A DNA stretch of 5,235 bases from Pseudomonadota bacterium. Lineage in GTDB: Bacteria; Pseudomonadota; Alphaproteobacteria; Rhizobiales; Rhizobiaceae. Under the pieces are notes generated by a model. The model did not search any database, was not told where the DNA came from, and worked only from the letters and a program-made list of their open reading frames with translations. Below are positions 1 to 5,235 of this stretch, piece after piece. Within the stretch, counting starts at the first letter, position 1; each line of letters starts with the position of its first letter. The translations under genes and the position numbers were made by a program. The stretch covers positions 1-5,235 of the forward strand of contig QGUU01000215.1 in the NCBI GenBank assembly GCA_003242525.1, given 5' to 3'.

Positions 1-459
1 AAGATCGCGGGGCCGAAGGCTGGTCGGGTCCGGGGCGGTGCGCATGAGCAGCGGCTGAATGAAACGGCACTGCCGCGTCACGTCGCGCGCGTAGCGGTCA
101 TAGGCTTCCGCGTCGCGCCTGGAGAAACGGGCGAATTCGCGCCGGTGGGCATCATGGTCCCGGTAATTGGCCAAATAATCGCCGTCGCGGGTGAACACCG
201 CACCGCCCTCATAAGCGATGACCTGCAGCCCGAAACGGGGCAGCTCCAGGTCTCGCATGATCTCCGGCCTGAACAGCGAGCAGACATAGGAGCAGTTGGA
301 GTACAGGAAGCCTGGCGCGAGCTCCCGGCTGGTAGCCGCACCGCCGACCCAATCGTTCTTTTCCACCACCAGCACATCCAACCCGGCGCGCTGCAGGTAG
401 CAGGCGTTAACCAGCCCGTTATGGCCGCCACCCACGACGATCGCGTCCCATCTCTTCAT
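1..459 (-). CDS. FAD-dependent oxidoreductase, phytoene desaturase/PYROXD2-like (partial, N-terminal part)
   Basis: The reading frame is open from an ATG at 459 to the window edge (153 codons), so only about the first third of a roughly 500-residue family is present. The protein starts MKRWDAIVVGGGHNGL: a beta strand followed by the dinucleotide-binding motif GGGHNG (residues 10-15), the ribose-binding acid E33 in VLVVEK, and the second glycine motif VGGAA (38-42). This is the FAD-binding Rossmann fold of NAD(P)/FAD-dependent oxidoreductases related to phytoene desaturase and PYROXD2. The substrate cannot be told from this part. No signal peptide is seen, so it is presumably cytoplasmic. It is divergent from the methyltransferase operon and shares its control region. 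Start choice: 459 puts the Rossmann strand at residue 5 as usual, but no ribosome site directly precedes it; an in-frame ATG at 489 is an alternative. A five-residue ORF ending in an ATGA overlap may deliver ribosomes instead. Confidence 0.85.
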   Translation of the reverse strand, partial: MKRWDAIVVGGGHNGLVNACYLQRAGLDVLVVEKNDWVGGAATSRELAPGFLYSNCSYVCSLFRPEIMRDLELPRFGLQVIAYEGGAVFTRDGDYLANYRDHDAHRREFARFSRRDAEAYDRYARDVTRQCRFIQPLLMRTAPDPTSLRPRDL

Positions 460-473
460 GCCGGCCCGGCCAT
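456..473 (-). other. Possible five-residue leader ORF coupled to the oxidoreductase start
   Basis: An ATG at 473 is preceded by GGAGGG (487-482, spacing 8), the best ribosome site near this gene. It encodes MAGPA and stops with TGA at 458-456, overlapping the oxidoreductase ATG as ATGA. That is the classic geometry of translational coupling. It could be chance in GC-rich DNA, or the real start could be the in-frame ATG at 489. Confidence 0.3.
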
Positions 474-512
474 TTCGACCGCCCTCCATCTGCCATGATC
501 CGCATGCCGGAT

Positions 513-528
513 ATGGCAAGCTTGCCAT
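513..528. promoter_or_regulatory. Perfect 16-bp palindrome, candidate operator in divergent promoter region
   Basis: ATGGCAAGCTTGCCAT reads identically on both strands with no spacer. It lies between the divergent oxidoreductase and methyltransferase genes, a position typical for a regulator-binding site. Its core differs from the TetR-like site at 555-574, so a different protein would be expected to bind. No family is assigned. Confidence 0.45.
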
Positions 529-554
529 GGCGGTTGCCCGGCTGTCCAGTCATA

Positions 555-574
555 TTGAATGAATGTTCAACAAA
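555..574. promoter_or_regulatory. Candidate BetI/TetR-type operator
   Basis: The 20-mer TTGAATGAATGTTCAACAAA is centred on TGAATGTTCA, a 10-bp inverted repeat with half-sites TGAA and TTCA around a two-base centre. It resembles the GAAC/GTTC-cored palindromes bound by BetI-type repressors (consensus recalled, not searched; about 16 of 20 positions agree with the form I remember). It precedes the operon that encodes a BetI-like protein and lies 60 bases before the preferred methyltransferase start, so autoregulation is likely. It also sits just upstream of a weak minus-strand -10-like TATGAC (554-549) and could act on the oxidoreductase too. Confidence 0.5.
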
Positions 575-633
575 TACTGTTGCGTTTCTGCCTCGTTGGA
601 GTAGGCTTCGGCAGCGAAACTGTGCTTGGGCTC

Positions 634-1434
634 ATGAACGGGAACGCTGAGACAGAAGCTGAATATGACGACACGGCGATCCGCTTCCTGGAAGCGCTTT
701 GGGGAGAGGGTTATCTCTCGCCCGGCGGATCGGAGGAGGTAGACCGCATCGTCGAAGGGCTGGATCTCTCCGGCAAGACGCTGCTCGACGTTGGCTGCGG
801 GTCAGGCGGCGTGACGCTGCATCTGGCGCGCAGGCACGGGCTCGGCCATGCTGTCGGCTTCGATGTGGAGAAGCCGGTCGTGGAGGCGGCGCGGCGGCGG
901 GCAAATGCCTGGGGGCTTGCCGACCGCGTGGTCTTCGTTCAGGGCCCGCCGGGGCCTCTGCCATTCGAGAGCGCGTCATTCGATATCGTCTTTTCCAAGG
1001 ACGCGCTGCTTCACGTGCCGGACAAGGACGCCCTCTTTGCCGAAATCTTTCGCGTGCTGAAACCAGGAGGCGTCTTCGCTGCCTCCAACTGGATGGTTTC
1101 GCATGACGGCGAGCCGTCACCCGCCATGCGGGCCTATATCGCAGCAGAGGGACTTTCCTTCGCCATGGCCTCACCTTCCCGCTACGCCGAGGCCATGCGA
1201 CGTGCGGGCTTCGTGGACATTGCCACGCGCGATCGCAACCCGTGGTATCGCGAGGTAGCGCGCGAGGAACTGGCACGCCTCAAGGGCCCGCTTTACAAGA
1301 CGGTAGCCGCTGCCGTTGGCACGGCCTATGTCGACAAGAACATCAAGACCTGGGAAGCCATGCAGAAGGTGCTTGACTCGGGCGAGCACCGGCCCACTCA
1401 TCTGCGCGGATGGAAGCCGGAGCCAGAAGGGTAG
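634..1434 (+). CDS. SAM-dependent methyltransferase, phosphoethanolamine N-methyltransferase-like
   Basis: This 266-residue class I methyltransferase has SAM motif [11 protein letters not shown] (50-59), the acidic loop GFDVE (75-79), motif [15 protein letters not shown] (116-128) and LKPGG (142-146). Two segments go beyond generic methyltransferases: GEGYLSPGG (24-32) and SKDALLH (121-127). They match the places where phosphoethanolamine methyltransferases carry their catalytic Tyr and Asp...His (Tyr19, Asp128, His132 in the Plasmodium enzyme), here Y27, D123 and H127. Likely role: N-methylation of a small amine in the cytoplasm; the exact substrate is unknown. The open frame reaches back to an ATG at 559, but that start lies inside the candidate operator and would add a hydrophobic 25-residue extension unlike the family, so 634 is preferred; the ribosome site there is weak. 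It is the first gene of an operon, 5 bases before the BetI-like regulator. Confidence 0.8.
   Translation: MNGNAETEAEYDDTAIRFLEALWGEGYLSPGGSEEVDRIVEGLDLSGKTLLDVGCGSGGVTLHLARRHGLGHAVGFDVEKPVVEAARRRANAWGLADRVVFVQGPPGPLPFESASFDIVFSKDALLHVPDKDALFAEIFRVLKPGGVFAASNWMVSHDGEPSPAMRAYIAAEGLSFAMASPSRYAEAMRRAGFVDIATRDRNPWYREVAREELARLKGPLYKTVAAAVGTAYVDKNIKTWEAMQKVLDSGEHRPTHLRGWKPEPEG
1427..1431 (+). promoter_or_regulatory. Ribosome binding site deciding the regulator start
   Basis: AAGGG, in AGAAGGG at the end of the methyltransferase gene, ends eight bases before the ATG at 1440. Neither the upstream in-frame ATG at 1410 nor the one at 1461 has as good a site, so 1440 is chosen. Confidence 0.5.
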
Positions 1435-1439
1435 CCGGC

Positions 1440-2195
1440 ATGCTGGAGACAAGCCCGAGCATGAGCACCCCTCGGCCGGAATATCGGCAATCAGAAACCG
1501 GCGCTGGCAAGGGCGACCCCGAAAAGCGCAGCCGCAAGCAATCCAAGGAAGTACGCCGCCACCAGCTGATCGAAGCGACGATCGATTCGCTGGCCAAGCG
1601 CGGCTACGCCGAAACCACCATGGCCGATGTGGCGGATGGCGCTGGCCTGTCGCGCGGCATCGTCAACTTTCATTTCGAAAGCAAGGAAAAGCTGCTCGTC
1701 GCCACGCTTCAGTTCATGGCGGATGAATATGCTGCGCACTGGCGCGCCGCACTGGAGCAGGCGGGCGACAGTGCCGCCGGCCAACTGAGCGCACTGGTTG
1801 CGGCCGATTTCGACCGCTCGATCTGCAACAAGCGCAAGCTCGCCGCCTGGTGCGCGTTCTGGGGAGAAGCGAAGTCGCGGCCGACCTATCAGGCCCTGTG
1901 CGGCTCGCGCGATGCCGCCTACCAGAACGTCGTCACCGAACTTTGCCACCGGCTGAAGCAGGAAGGCGGCTACGAGTTCGACCACAAGGCCATTGCCCTG
2001 GCGCTGGCGGCGATGCTCGAAGGCCTGTGGCTCAGGCTGATGATGGGAGCAGAAGAGGTGACGCGCGAAAGCGCGCTGAACGCCGCCAACGCCTTCCTGG
2101 CTTCGGTCTTCCCCCGCCACTATGGCAGCGCTGGCGCCGGGAAGGAAAGCGCAAGCACGACCGGATCAGCTAGAACAAAAAACGGGAGGATTTGA
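1440..2195 (+). CDS. BetI-like TetR-family transcriptional regulator
   Basis: A 251-residue DNA-binding repressor. The TetR helix-turn-helix lies at about residues 36-86, with ADVADGAGLSRGIVNFHFESKEKLL (62-86) as the recognition region. The C-terminal domain (about 115-225) is of the BetI type: the segment around AAWCAFWGEAKSRPTY (135-150) and LEGLWLRL (193-200) correspond to the AFW and DGLWLR segments of BetI, the repressor of choline-to-betaine genes. It differs from the roughly 195-residue BetI by a charged, probably disordered N-terminal arm of about 35 residues and a Ser/Gly/Lys-rich tail. Start at 1440 chosen for its ribosome site; an ORF caller may give 1410. It sits between the methyltransferase and a binding protein, with its stop 2 bases before the latter, so it is co-transcribed and probably represses its own operon. 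The ligand is inferred to be a choline-like or other amine; it is not shown to be BetI itself. Confidence 0.87.
   Translation: MLETSPSMSTPRPEYRQSETGAGKGDPEKRSRKQSKEVRRHQLIEATIDSLAKRGYAETTMADVADGAGLSRGIVNFHFESKEKLLVATLQFMADEYAAHWRAALEQAGDSAAGQLSALVAADFDRSICNKRKLAAWCAFWGEAKSRPTYQALCGSRDAAYQNVVTELCHRLKQEGGYEFDHKAIALALAAMLEGLWLRLMMGAEEVTRESALNAANAFLASVFPRHYGSAGAGKESASTTGSARTKNGRI
2184..2190 (+). promoter_or_regulatory. Strong Shine-Dalgarno site of the solute-binding protein gene
   Basis: GGGAGGA lies seven bases before the ATG at 2198, inside the last codons of the regulator. It fixes 2198 as the start over the in-frame TTG at 2192, and suggests much higher translation of the periplasmic protein than of the two upstream genes. 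Confidence 0.75.
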
Positions 2196-2197
2196 AA

Positions 2198-3274
2198 ATG
2201 CTGACACGCAGAATGACGTTGACGCTGGCGCTAGCAGGCACGCTGGCGGCCTCCGTCTCCGCGCTTGCCCTGGCGGAAGACCGGGAGCTGACCGTCTTCG
2301 ACTGGTCGGGCTATGAGGACCCCAGCTTCCACCCCGCATATGTGGAGAAGAACGGTGATTCGCCGGCCTTCGCCTTCTTCGGCGACGAGGACGAAGCCTT
2401 CGAGAAGCTGCGGGCCGGGTTCAAGGCCGATCTTGCTCACCCCTGTTCGCAAACCGTGGTGAAATGGCGCGAGGCCGGCATCCTGCAACCTTTGGACACA
2501 TCGAAGATCACGGGCTGGAACGATCTTATTCCCGGCATCATGAGCATGAAGGATCTTGCCACGGACGAGAATGGCCGGGCCTGGTTCATGCCCTGGGAGT
2601 GGGGCAACACGCTGCTTACCTACAACTCGGAAAACATAGACGAGAACGATATTCGCTCGCTCAAGGCCCTTGCCGATCCCAAGTTCAAGGACAGGGTGTC
2701 GATCGGGGACAACGTCGATGATGCCTACGCGCTGGCAAGCCTTGCCATTGGGGTAAAGGACTGGACCCAAATGACGGACGACCAGTTCACCCAGGCATCC
2801 GACTTCCTGCGCGAGGTGCACAAGAATGTGCGCCTTTATTGGACAGACACGACCGAGATCGTGCAGGCGCTTTCCGGCGGCGAAGTCGATCTCGCCTGGG
2901 CCTGGAACGACGCTTCCGTGCAGTCGGCGGCAGACGGGGCTCCAATCAAGGCCAAGAAGGATACCGAGGAGGGCATTTCCACCTGGGTGTGCGGCTATGT
3001 CTTGCTCAAGGACGCGCCAGGCAACATCGACAAGGCCTATGACTACCTCAATGCAGTCAACGATCCGGAAGTGGCACAGGTGCTGGTCGGCGACTGGGGA
3101 TATGGACAGGCGAACGCCAAGGGCATGGCCGGCGTCGATGCGGCAACGCTGCAGGAAAAAGGCTATGACGACGTGGAGAAATTCGTCGACAAGACCCTGT
3201 TCCAGTCGCCGCTGCCGCCCGACCTGAAGCAGAAGATGATCGCCGAATTCGAGAAGATCAAGGCCGGCTACTGA
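2198..3274 (+). CDS. ABC transporter periplasmic solute-binding protein, PotD-like (amine/polyamine class)
   Basis: A 358-residue exported binding protein. A Sec signal peptide covers residues 1-26 (MLTRR, a hydrophobic core, then ALALA before EDRE), giving a mature periplasmic protein of about 332 residues, normal for PotD-type proteins. Family landmarks are LTVFDWSGY (31-39), LAHPCSQTVVKWREAGILQPLD (79-100), the MPWEWGN hinge region (131-137), IGDNVDDAYALA (169-180), DLAWAWND (231-238), STWVCGYVLLKDAPG (261-275) and a C-terminal lobe with YDYLNAVNDPE. The aromatic ligand contacts of PotD appear kept (W36, W236, W263), while some acidic contacts look changed, so the ligand is probably an amine other than spermidine or putrescine. 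No permease or ATPase gene follows; the next gene is convergent. It is last in the operon and is presumably controlled by the BetI-like regulator. Membership in the PotD-like family is secure, the ligand is not. Confidence 0.88.
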   Translation: MLTRRMTLTLALAGTLAASVSALALAEDRELTVFDWSGYEDPSFHPAYVEKNGDSPAFAFFGDEDEAFEKLRAGFKADLAHPCSQTVVKWREAGILQPLDTSKITGWNDLIPGIMSMKDLATDENGRAWFMPWEWGNTLLTYNSENIDENDIRSLKALADPKFKDRVSIGDNVDDAYALASLAIGVKDWTQMTDDQFTQASDFLREVHKNVRLYWTDTTEIVQALSGGEVDLAWAWNDASVQSAADGAPIKAKKDTEEGISTWVCGYVLLKDAPGNIDKAYDYLNAVNDPEVAQVLVGDWGYGQANAKGMAGVDAATLQEKGYDDVEKFVDKTLFQSPLPPDLKQKMIAEFEKIKAGY

Positions 3275-3289
3275 TCGGGCCGACCCTCG

Positions 3290-3312
3290 GCCGGCGCCAG
3301 TACGGCGTCGGC
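3290..3312 (+). terminator. GC-rich hairpin, probable terminator of the methyltransferase-regulator-binding protein operon
   Basis: GCCGGCGCC (3290-3298) pairs with GGCGTCGGC (3304-3312) through nine base pairs, one of them G-U, closing a five-base loop. It starts 16 bases after the binding-protein stop. No U-run follows, so termination may be incomplete or factor-assisted. A smaller overlapping stem, GGCCGA/TCGGCC (3278-3292), is an alternative fold. The minus-strand transcript of the MFS gene would end in the same hairpin. Confidence 0.45.
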
Positions 3313-3341
3313 GAGGTTGCAGCGAGCGGTATGAGCAGCGT

Positions 3342-4536
3342 CTATTCGGCCGGCTGCGGCGCGAAGTCGGCCGTATGTGCCATACCCGCCATGAGTGAGA
3401 CCACGAGGAGACATCCGGCCAGAATCATAAAGATCGGCGAAAAGCCGATATGTTCGGCGGCAAAGCCGATGGCGGATGGGGCCACCAGTATCCCGGTGTA
3501 GCCCATTGTCGTGACCACACTCATGCCGGTGCCCGGCGCCATGCCCGGCTGGTTGCCGCCGGCCGAAAAGGCGATCGGGACCATATTGGCGATTCCGAGG
3601 CCGGAAAAGGCGAAGGCGGCTATGGCGAGCCATGGCCAGGGAGAAATCGCCGCCGCGAACACACCGCAGGCTGCAACAAGGCTCGAAACCCGAAGGGTCG
3701 TGACCGCGCCGAACCGTGTCCGAATCCCATCCCCGGCAAAACGCATGATGGCCATCGCACCCGAAGAAGGCAAAGGCAAGGCCCGCGGCCGCCAGCTCGG
3801 CACCAAGTTCCTGTGCGAGGTAGAGCGCGGCCCAGTCCAGCACCGCTCCCTCCGGGACCATCGAGAACAGGGCGAGCAAGCCGATCAGATAGACGGTTGG
3901 GGTGCTCGGCAGCCTGAACGAATGACGTTTCCCGTGCAGAGGCGACGGTGTTTCTCCTATCAGGTGCCTCGTCGCGATCAGCAGCAGGGCCACCGCAACG
4001 ACGGTGACCATGCCTGCGTGAGCGACATGGCCAAAATTCTGGATAGCGAGACCACCCAAGCCGCCGCCAACGAAGCCTCCAAGACTCCAGAATCCGTGCG
4101 AGGATGACATTACCGCCCTGGACAGCCGTCGCTCGACGGCCACGGCATTGGCGTTCATCGCCACGTCCATTCCGCCGACCAGGCCGCCGAAAAGATAGAG
4201 CGCAGGCGCGGCGAGATAGGGGTTCGGCGTTAAGGCGACGATGAGCAGGCCGAAGACGGCGAAGGCCGCGAACCCGCGCACGACAGCCCGCGAGCCATGA
4301 CGCGACATCAGGTAGCCCGCGAGAGGCATGAAGGTGAGCGCGCCCAGCCCGAAGACGAGAATAAGCACGCCGAGCGTGAACTTCGAAATCTCCAGCCGGT
4401 CCAGAAAGACGGGGATCTGCGGCGCCCAGCTCCCGGTGATGAAACCGTTGATGAAGAACATCGTCGCGACCGCCCAGCGCCCGCGCGCGGCAAGGCGCAT
4501 GGCGCCAGAATCCTGTATCGCTTTCGTGGCGTCCAT
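3342..4536 (-). pseudogene. MFS transporter (YbjJ/fucose permease-like), frameshifted
   Basis: Two minus-strand frames together make one major facilitator protein. The first frame, from ATG 4536, gives residues 1-258: a short cytosolic start, then membrane helices with MFS features such as GFITGSWAPQIPVF, the loop LAGYLMSRHGSRAV, and AMNANAVAVERR followed by SSSHGFWSLGGF, typical of the YbjJ/FucP-like group. After LAFAFF (about 3763) the frame becomes non-membrane, Arg/His-rich nonsense, while the next frame continues exactly with GAMAIMRFAGDGIRTRFGAV, the conserved loop before helix 8, and runs through the remaining helices to TAG at 3344-3342. The combined length of about 397 residues is normal. 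One extra base or two missing bases near 3757-3768 explains the break. It may be a real inactivation or a sequencing error. The substrate is unknown (sugars, purines or drugs in relatives). It converges on the amine operon. Confidence 0.85.
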
Positions 4537-4571
4537 TAATGACCAACTCTCGTGGGAATCGAATGTGCGGC

Positions 4572-4599
4572 AAATTAGATCGATTCAATCCCCAGTCAA
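4572..4599 (-). promoter_or_regulatory. Sigma-70-like promoter of the MFS transporter gene
   Basis: On the minus strand, TTGACT (4599-4594) and TAATTT (4577-4572) are separated by 16 bases, close to the vegetative consensus. Transcription would begin near 4565, giving a leader of about 30 bases before the ATG at 4536. Confidence 0.5.
4574..4589. promoter_or_regulatory. Imperfect palindrome between -35 and -10, candidate operator
   Basis: ATTAGATCGATTCAAT matches its own reverse complement at 12 of 16 positions, with a perfect ATCGAT core. It fills most of the spacer of the MFS promoter, where a bound repressor would block RNA polymerase. The regulator is not in the window as far as can be told. 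Confidence 0.3.
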
Positions 4600-4749
4600 G
4601 CTCGCGCGGGAGCAGGATCGCAGGCAGGTCCGGCCATAGCGCGGACTACGCCGTGCGACCCGCCTTGCCGCTTGACCGGGGCGGTCCAGTCGGGCATCGA
4701 ACCGACGAAATCGCCGCGGCCATGCTTGCGAGTCGCGGCGCAGGAACAT

Positions 4750-4753
4750 GGAG
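4750..4753 (+). promoter_or_regulatory. Ribosome binding site deciding the gapR start
   Basis: GGAG is six bases before the ATG at 4760. The upstream in-frame ATG at 4748 has only AGGA two bases before it, too close to work well, so the shorter 87-residue protein is preferred. Confidence 0.5.
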
Positions 4754-4759
4754 ACAAGT

Positions 4760-5023
4760 ATGGCCGACGACATTACCGAACCCACCAGTCAGACCGTAGC
4801 AGCCGGTCAGTTGCGCGCCTTCATCGAGCGCGTGGAGCGGCTGGAGGAGGAAAAGGCTACGATCCAGGAAGACATCAAGGAGGTCTTCGCGGAAATGAAG
4901 GGTTCCGGCTTCGATACCAAGGCGGTAAGAACCATCATTCGCCTGCGCAAGAAGGATGCGGCGGAGCGGCAGGAAGAGGAAGCCATTCTCGACCTTTACA
5001 AGGCCGCGCTGGGGATGGAGTGA
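4760..5023 (+). CDS. gapR: GapR family DNA-binding protein (DUF2312)
   Basis: This 87-residue protein is nearly all helical and charged. After a short flexible start comes [64 protein letters not shown] (about 17-80), which is the diagnostic DUF2312 pattern. In Caulobacter the family member GapR is a nucleoid-associated protein that grips overtwisted DNA ahead of replication and transcription and stimulates topoisomerases; that role is carried over by homology. The long first helix, about 17-47, with heptad-like leucines and isoleucines, forms the dimerising coiled coil, and the Lys/Arg residues after it (K54, R57, R61, R63, K64, K65) are plausible DNA contacts. It is full length. Start at 4760 chosen by ribosome site; 4748 is possible. 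It appears to be a single gene, divergent from the MFS transporter. A poor promoter candidate, TTGACC at 4672-4677, is all I see upstream. Confidence 0.9.
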   Translation: MADDITEPTSQTVAAGQLRAFIERVERLEEEKATIQEDIKEVFAEMKGSGFDTKAVRTIIRLRKKDAAERQEEEAILDLYKAALGME

Positions 5024-5235
5024 TCGCGGCCCTGCAAGATTGACGGGGCTCGACACAGGCCAGGCGGCCCGCTCACAACCTGCCGGGTTCCATCAGCTAG
5101 CCGGTGCCGAGGATGTTCAGGCAAGGTGAGGCTGACATCCGGCGGACCTCGCTTATGTGGGACGGCGTGCCCGGGCAGATCGACGAAAGACGGGGTGGTC
5201 GGGCTCACCCCCAGCCCAGGCCAGTGTGTTGCCCG
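5024..5235. other. Non-coding tail of the window with several potential stem-loops
   Basis: No frame on either strand gives a recognisable protein. The minus frame overlapping the end of gapR is open but Pro/Arg-rich and has no family features. The stretch holds GGCC-AGGC-GGCC (5058-5069), AACC/GGTT (5077-5089), the long bulged hairpin at 5106-5143, the palindrome TGCCCGGGCA (5168-5177), and two mutually exclusive stems, GGGGTG/CACCCC (5192-5211) and GGGCT/AGCCC (5201-5217). It could be the gapR 3' region, an unannotated structured RNA, or the edge of a mobile element; none is proven. Confidence 0.35.
5106..5143 (+). repeat. Long bulged inverted repeat (stem-loop) downstream of gapR
   Basis: GGATGTTCAG (5111-5120) pairs with CTGACATCC (5132-5140) with one bulged T, around an 11-base loop. 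The stem continues with GCC (5106-5108) pairing to GGC (5141-5143) across a bulged GA. In total 12 base pairs form with two bulges. Such bulged stems are more typical of structured RNA than of simple terminators, and there is no following U-run. Confidence 0.5.

Noticed and set aside
78..498. Open frames on both strands over the left end (78-431 minus, 145-498 plus)
   Set aside because: Both are shadows of the flavoprotein, whose frame has the FAD-binding motifs and runs off the window edge; the shadow proteins show no family features.
632..1276. Long minus-strand frame opposite the methyltransferase
   Set aside because: Arg/Pro-rich translation without motifs, typical of an antisense shadow in GC-rich DNA.
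1491..2120. 209-residue minus-strand frame opposite the BetI-like gene
   Set aside because: It mirrors the codon pattern of the real TetR gene, has no recognisable domain and no ribosome site that I can see.
3268..3760. Distal part of the 422-residue minus frame as the real MFS C-terminus
   Set aside because: After the frameshift it encodes Arg/His/Gly-rich sequence without membrane helices and would overlap the binding-protein stop; the alternative frame continues the membrane protein.
3511..4107. Plus-strand frame of 198 residues within the MFS region
   Set aside because: Antisense shadow; composition rich in Arg, Ala and Pro, with no domain.
4996..5235. Minus-strand frame overlapping the end of gapR and open to the window edge
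   Set aside because: Pro-rich, no family resemblance, overlaps a well-supported gene and crosses the long hairpin; not enough to call a gene.
5153..5235. Possible C-terminal end of a minus-strand gene entering from the right (26 residues before a TAA)
   Set aside because: Too short to recognise and with an Arg-rich end; cannot be told from chance without the DNA beyond 5235.
1..5235. CRISPR array, tRNA or rRNA genes
   Set aside because: No regularly spaced direct repeats, no cloverleaf with a TTCGA-type arm and no rRNA-like stretch was seen.

Overview
The window looks like chromosomal DNA of an alphaproteobacterium, most likely Rhizobiales (Mesorhizobium/Hoeflea-like). The grounds are GC-rich coding sequence throughout, a GapR/DUF2312 protein (a family essentially confined to Alphaproteobacteria), a BetI-type TetR regulator, and a PotD-like periplasmic binding protein. 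No species can be named from the sequence alone.

Layout. Positions 1-459 (minus) hold the N-terminal 153 residues of a flavoprotein of the phytoene-desaturase/PYROXD2 type, cut by the window edge. A divergent control region (460-633) carries a TetR/BetI-like operator and a separate perfect 16-bp palindrome. From 634 a tight plus-strand operon runs to 3274: a SAM-dependent methyltransferase resembling phosphoethanolamine methyltransferases (634-1434), a BetI-like TetR regulator (1440-2195, 5 bases later), and a PotD-like secreted solute-binding protein (2198-3274, 2 bases later). It ends at a GC-rich hairpin (3290-3312). Convergent to it is an MFS transporter of the YbjJ/fucose-permease type (3342-4536, minus) broken by one frameshift near 3760, with a recognisable promoter at 4572-4599. 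After a short divergent spacer comes gapR (4760-5023, plus). The last 212 bases hold no convincing gene but contain a strong bulged hairpin and other potential stems.

How it may work together (inference). The BetI-type regulator probably controls its own operon and perhaps the divergent flavoprotein through the operator at 555-574. A methyltransferase of the phosphobase type, an amine-type binding protein and a flavin oxidoreductase under a BetI-like repressor suggest uptake and turnover of a methylated or quaternary amine. Putative active-site and ligand-pocket changes, judged from remembered reference sequences, argue that neither ordinary phosphoethanolamine nor spermidine/putrescine is the substrate. 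The MFS gene and gapR appear unrelated to this module.
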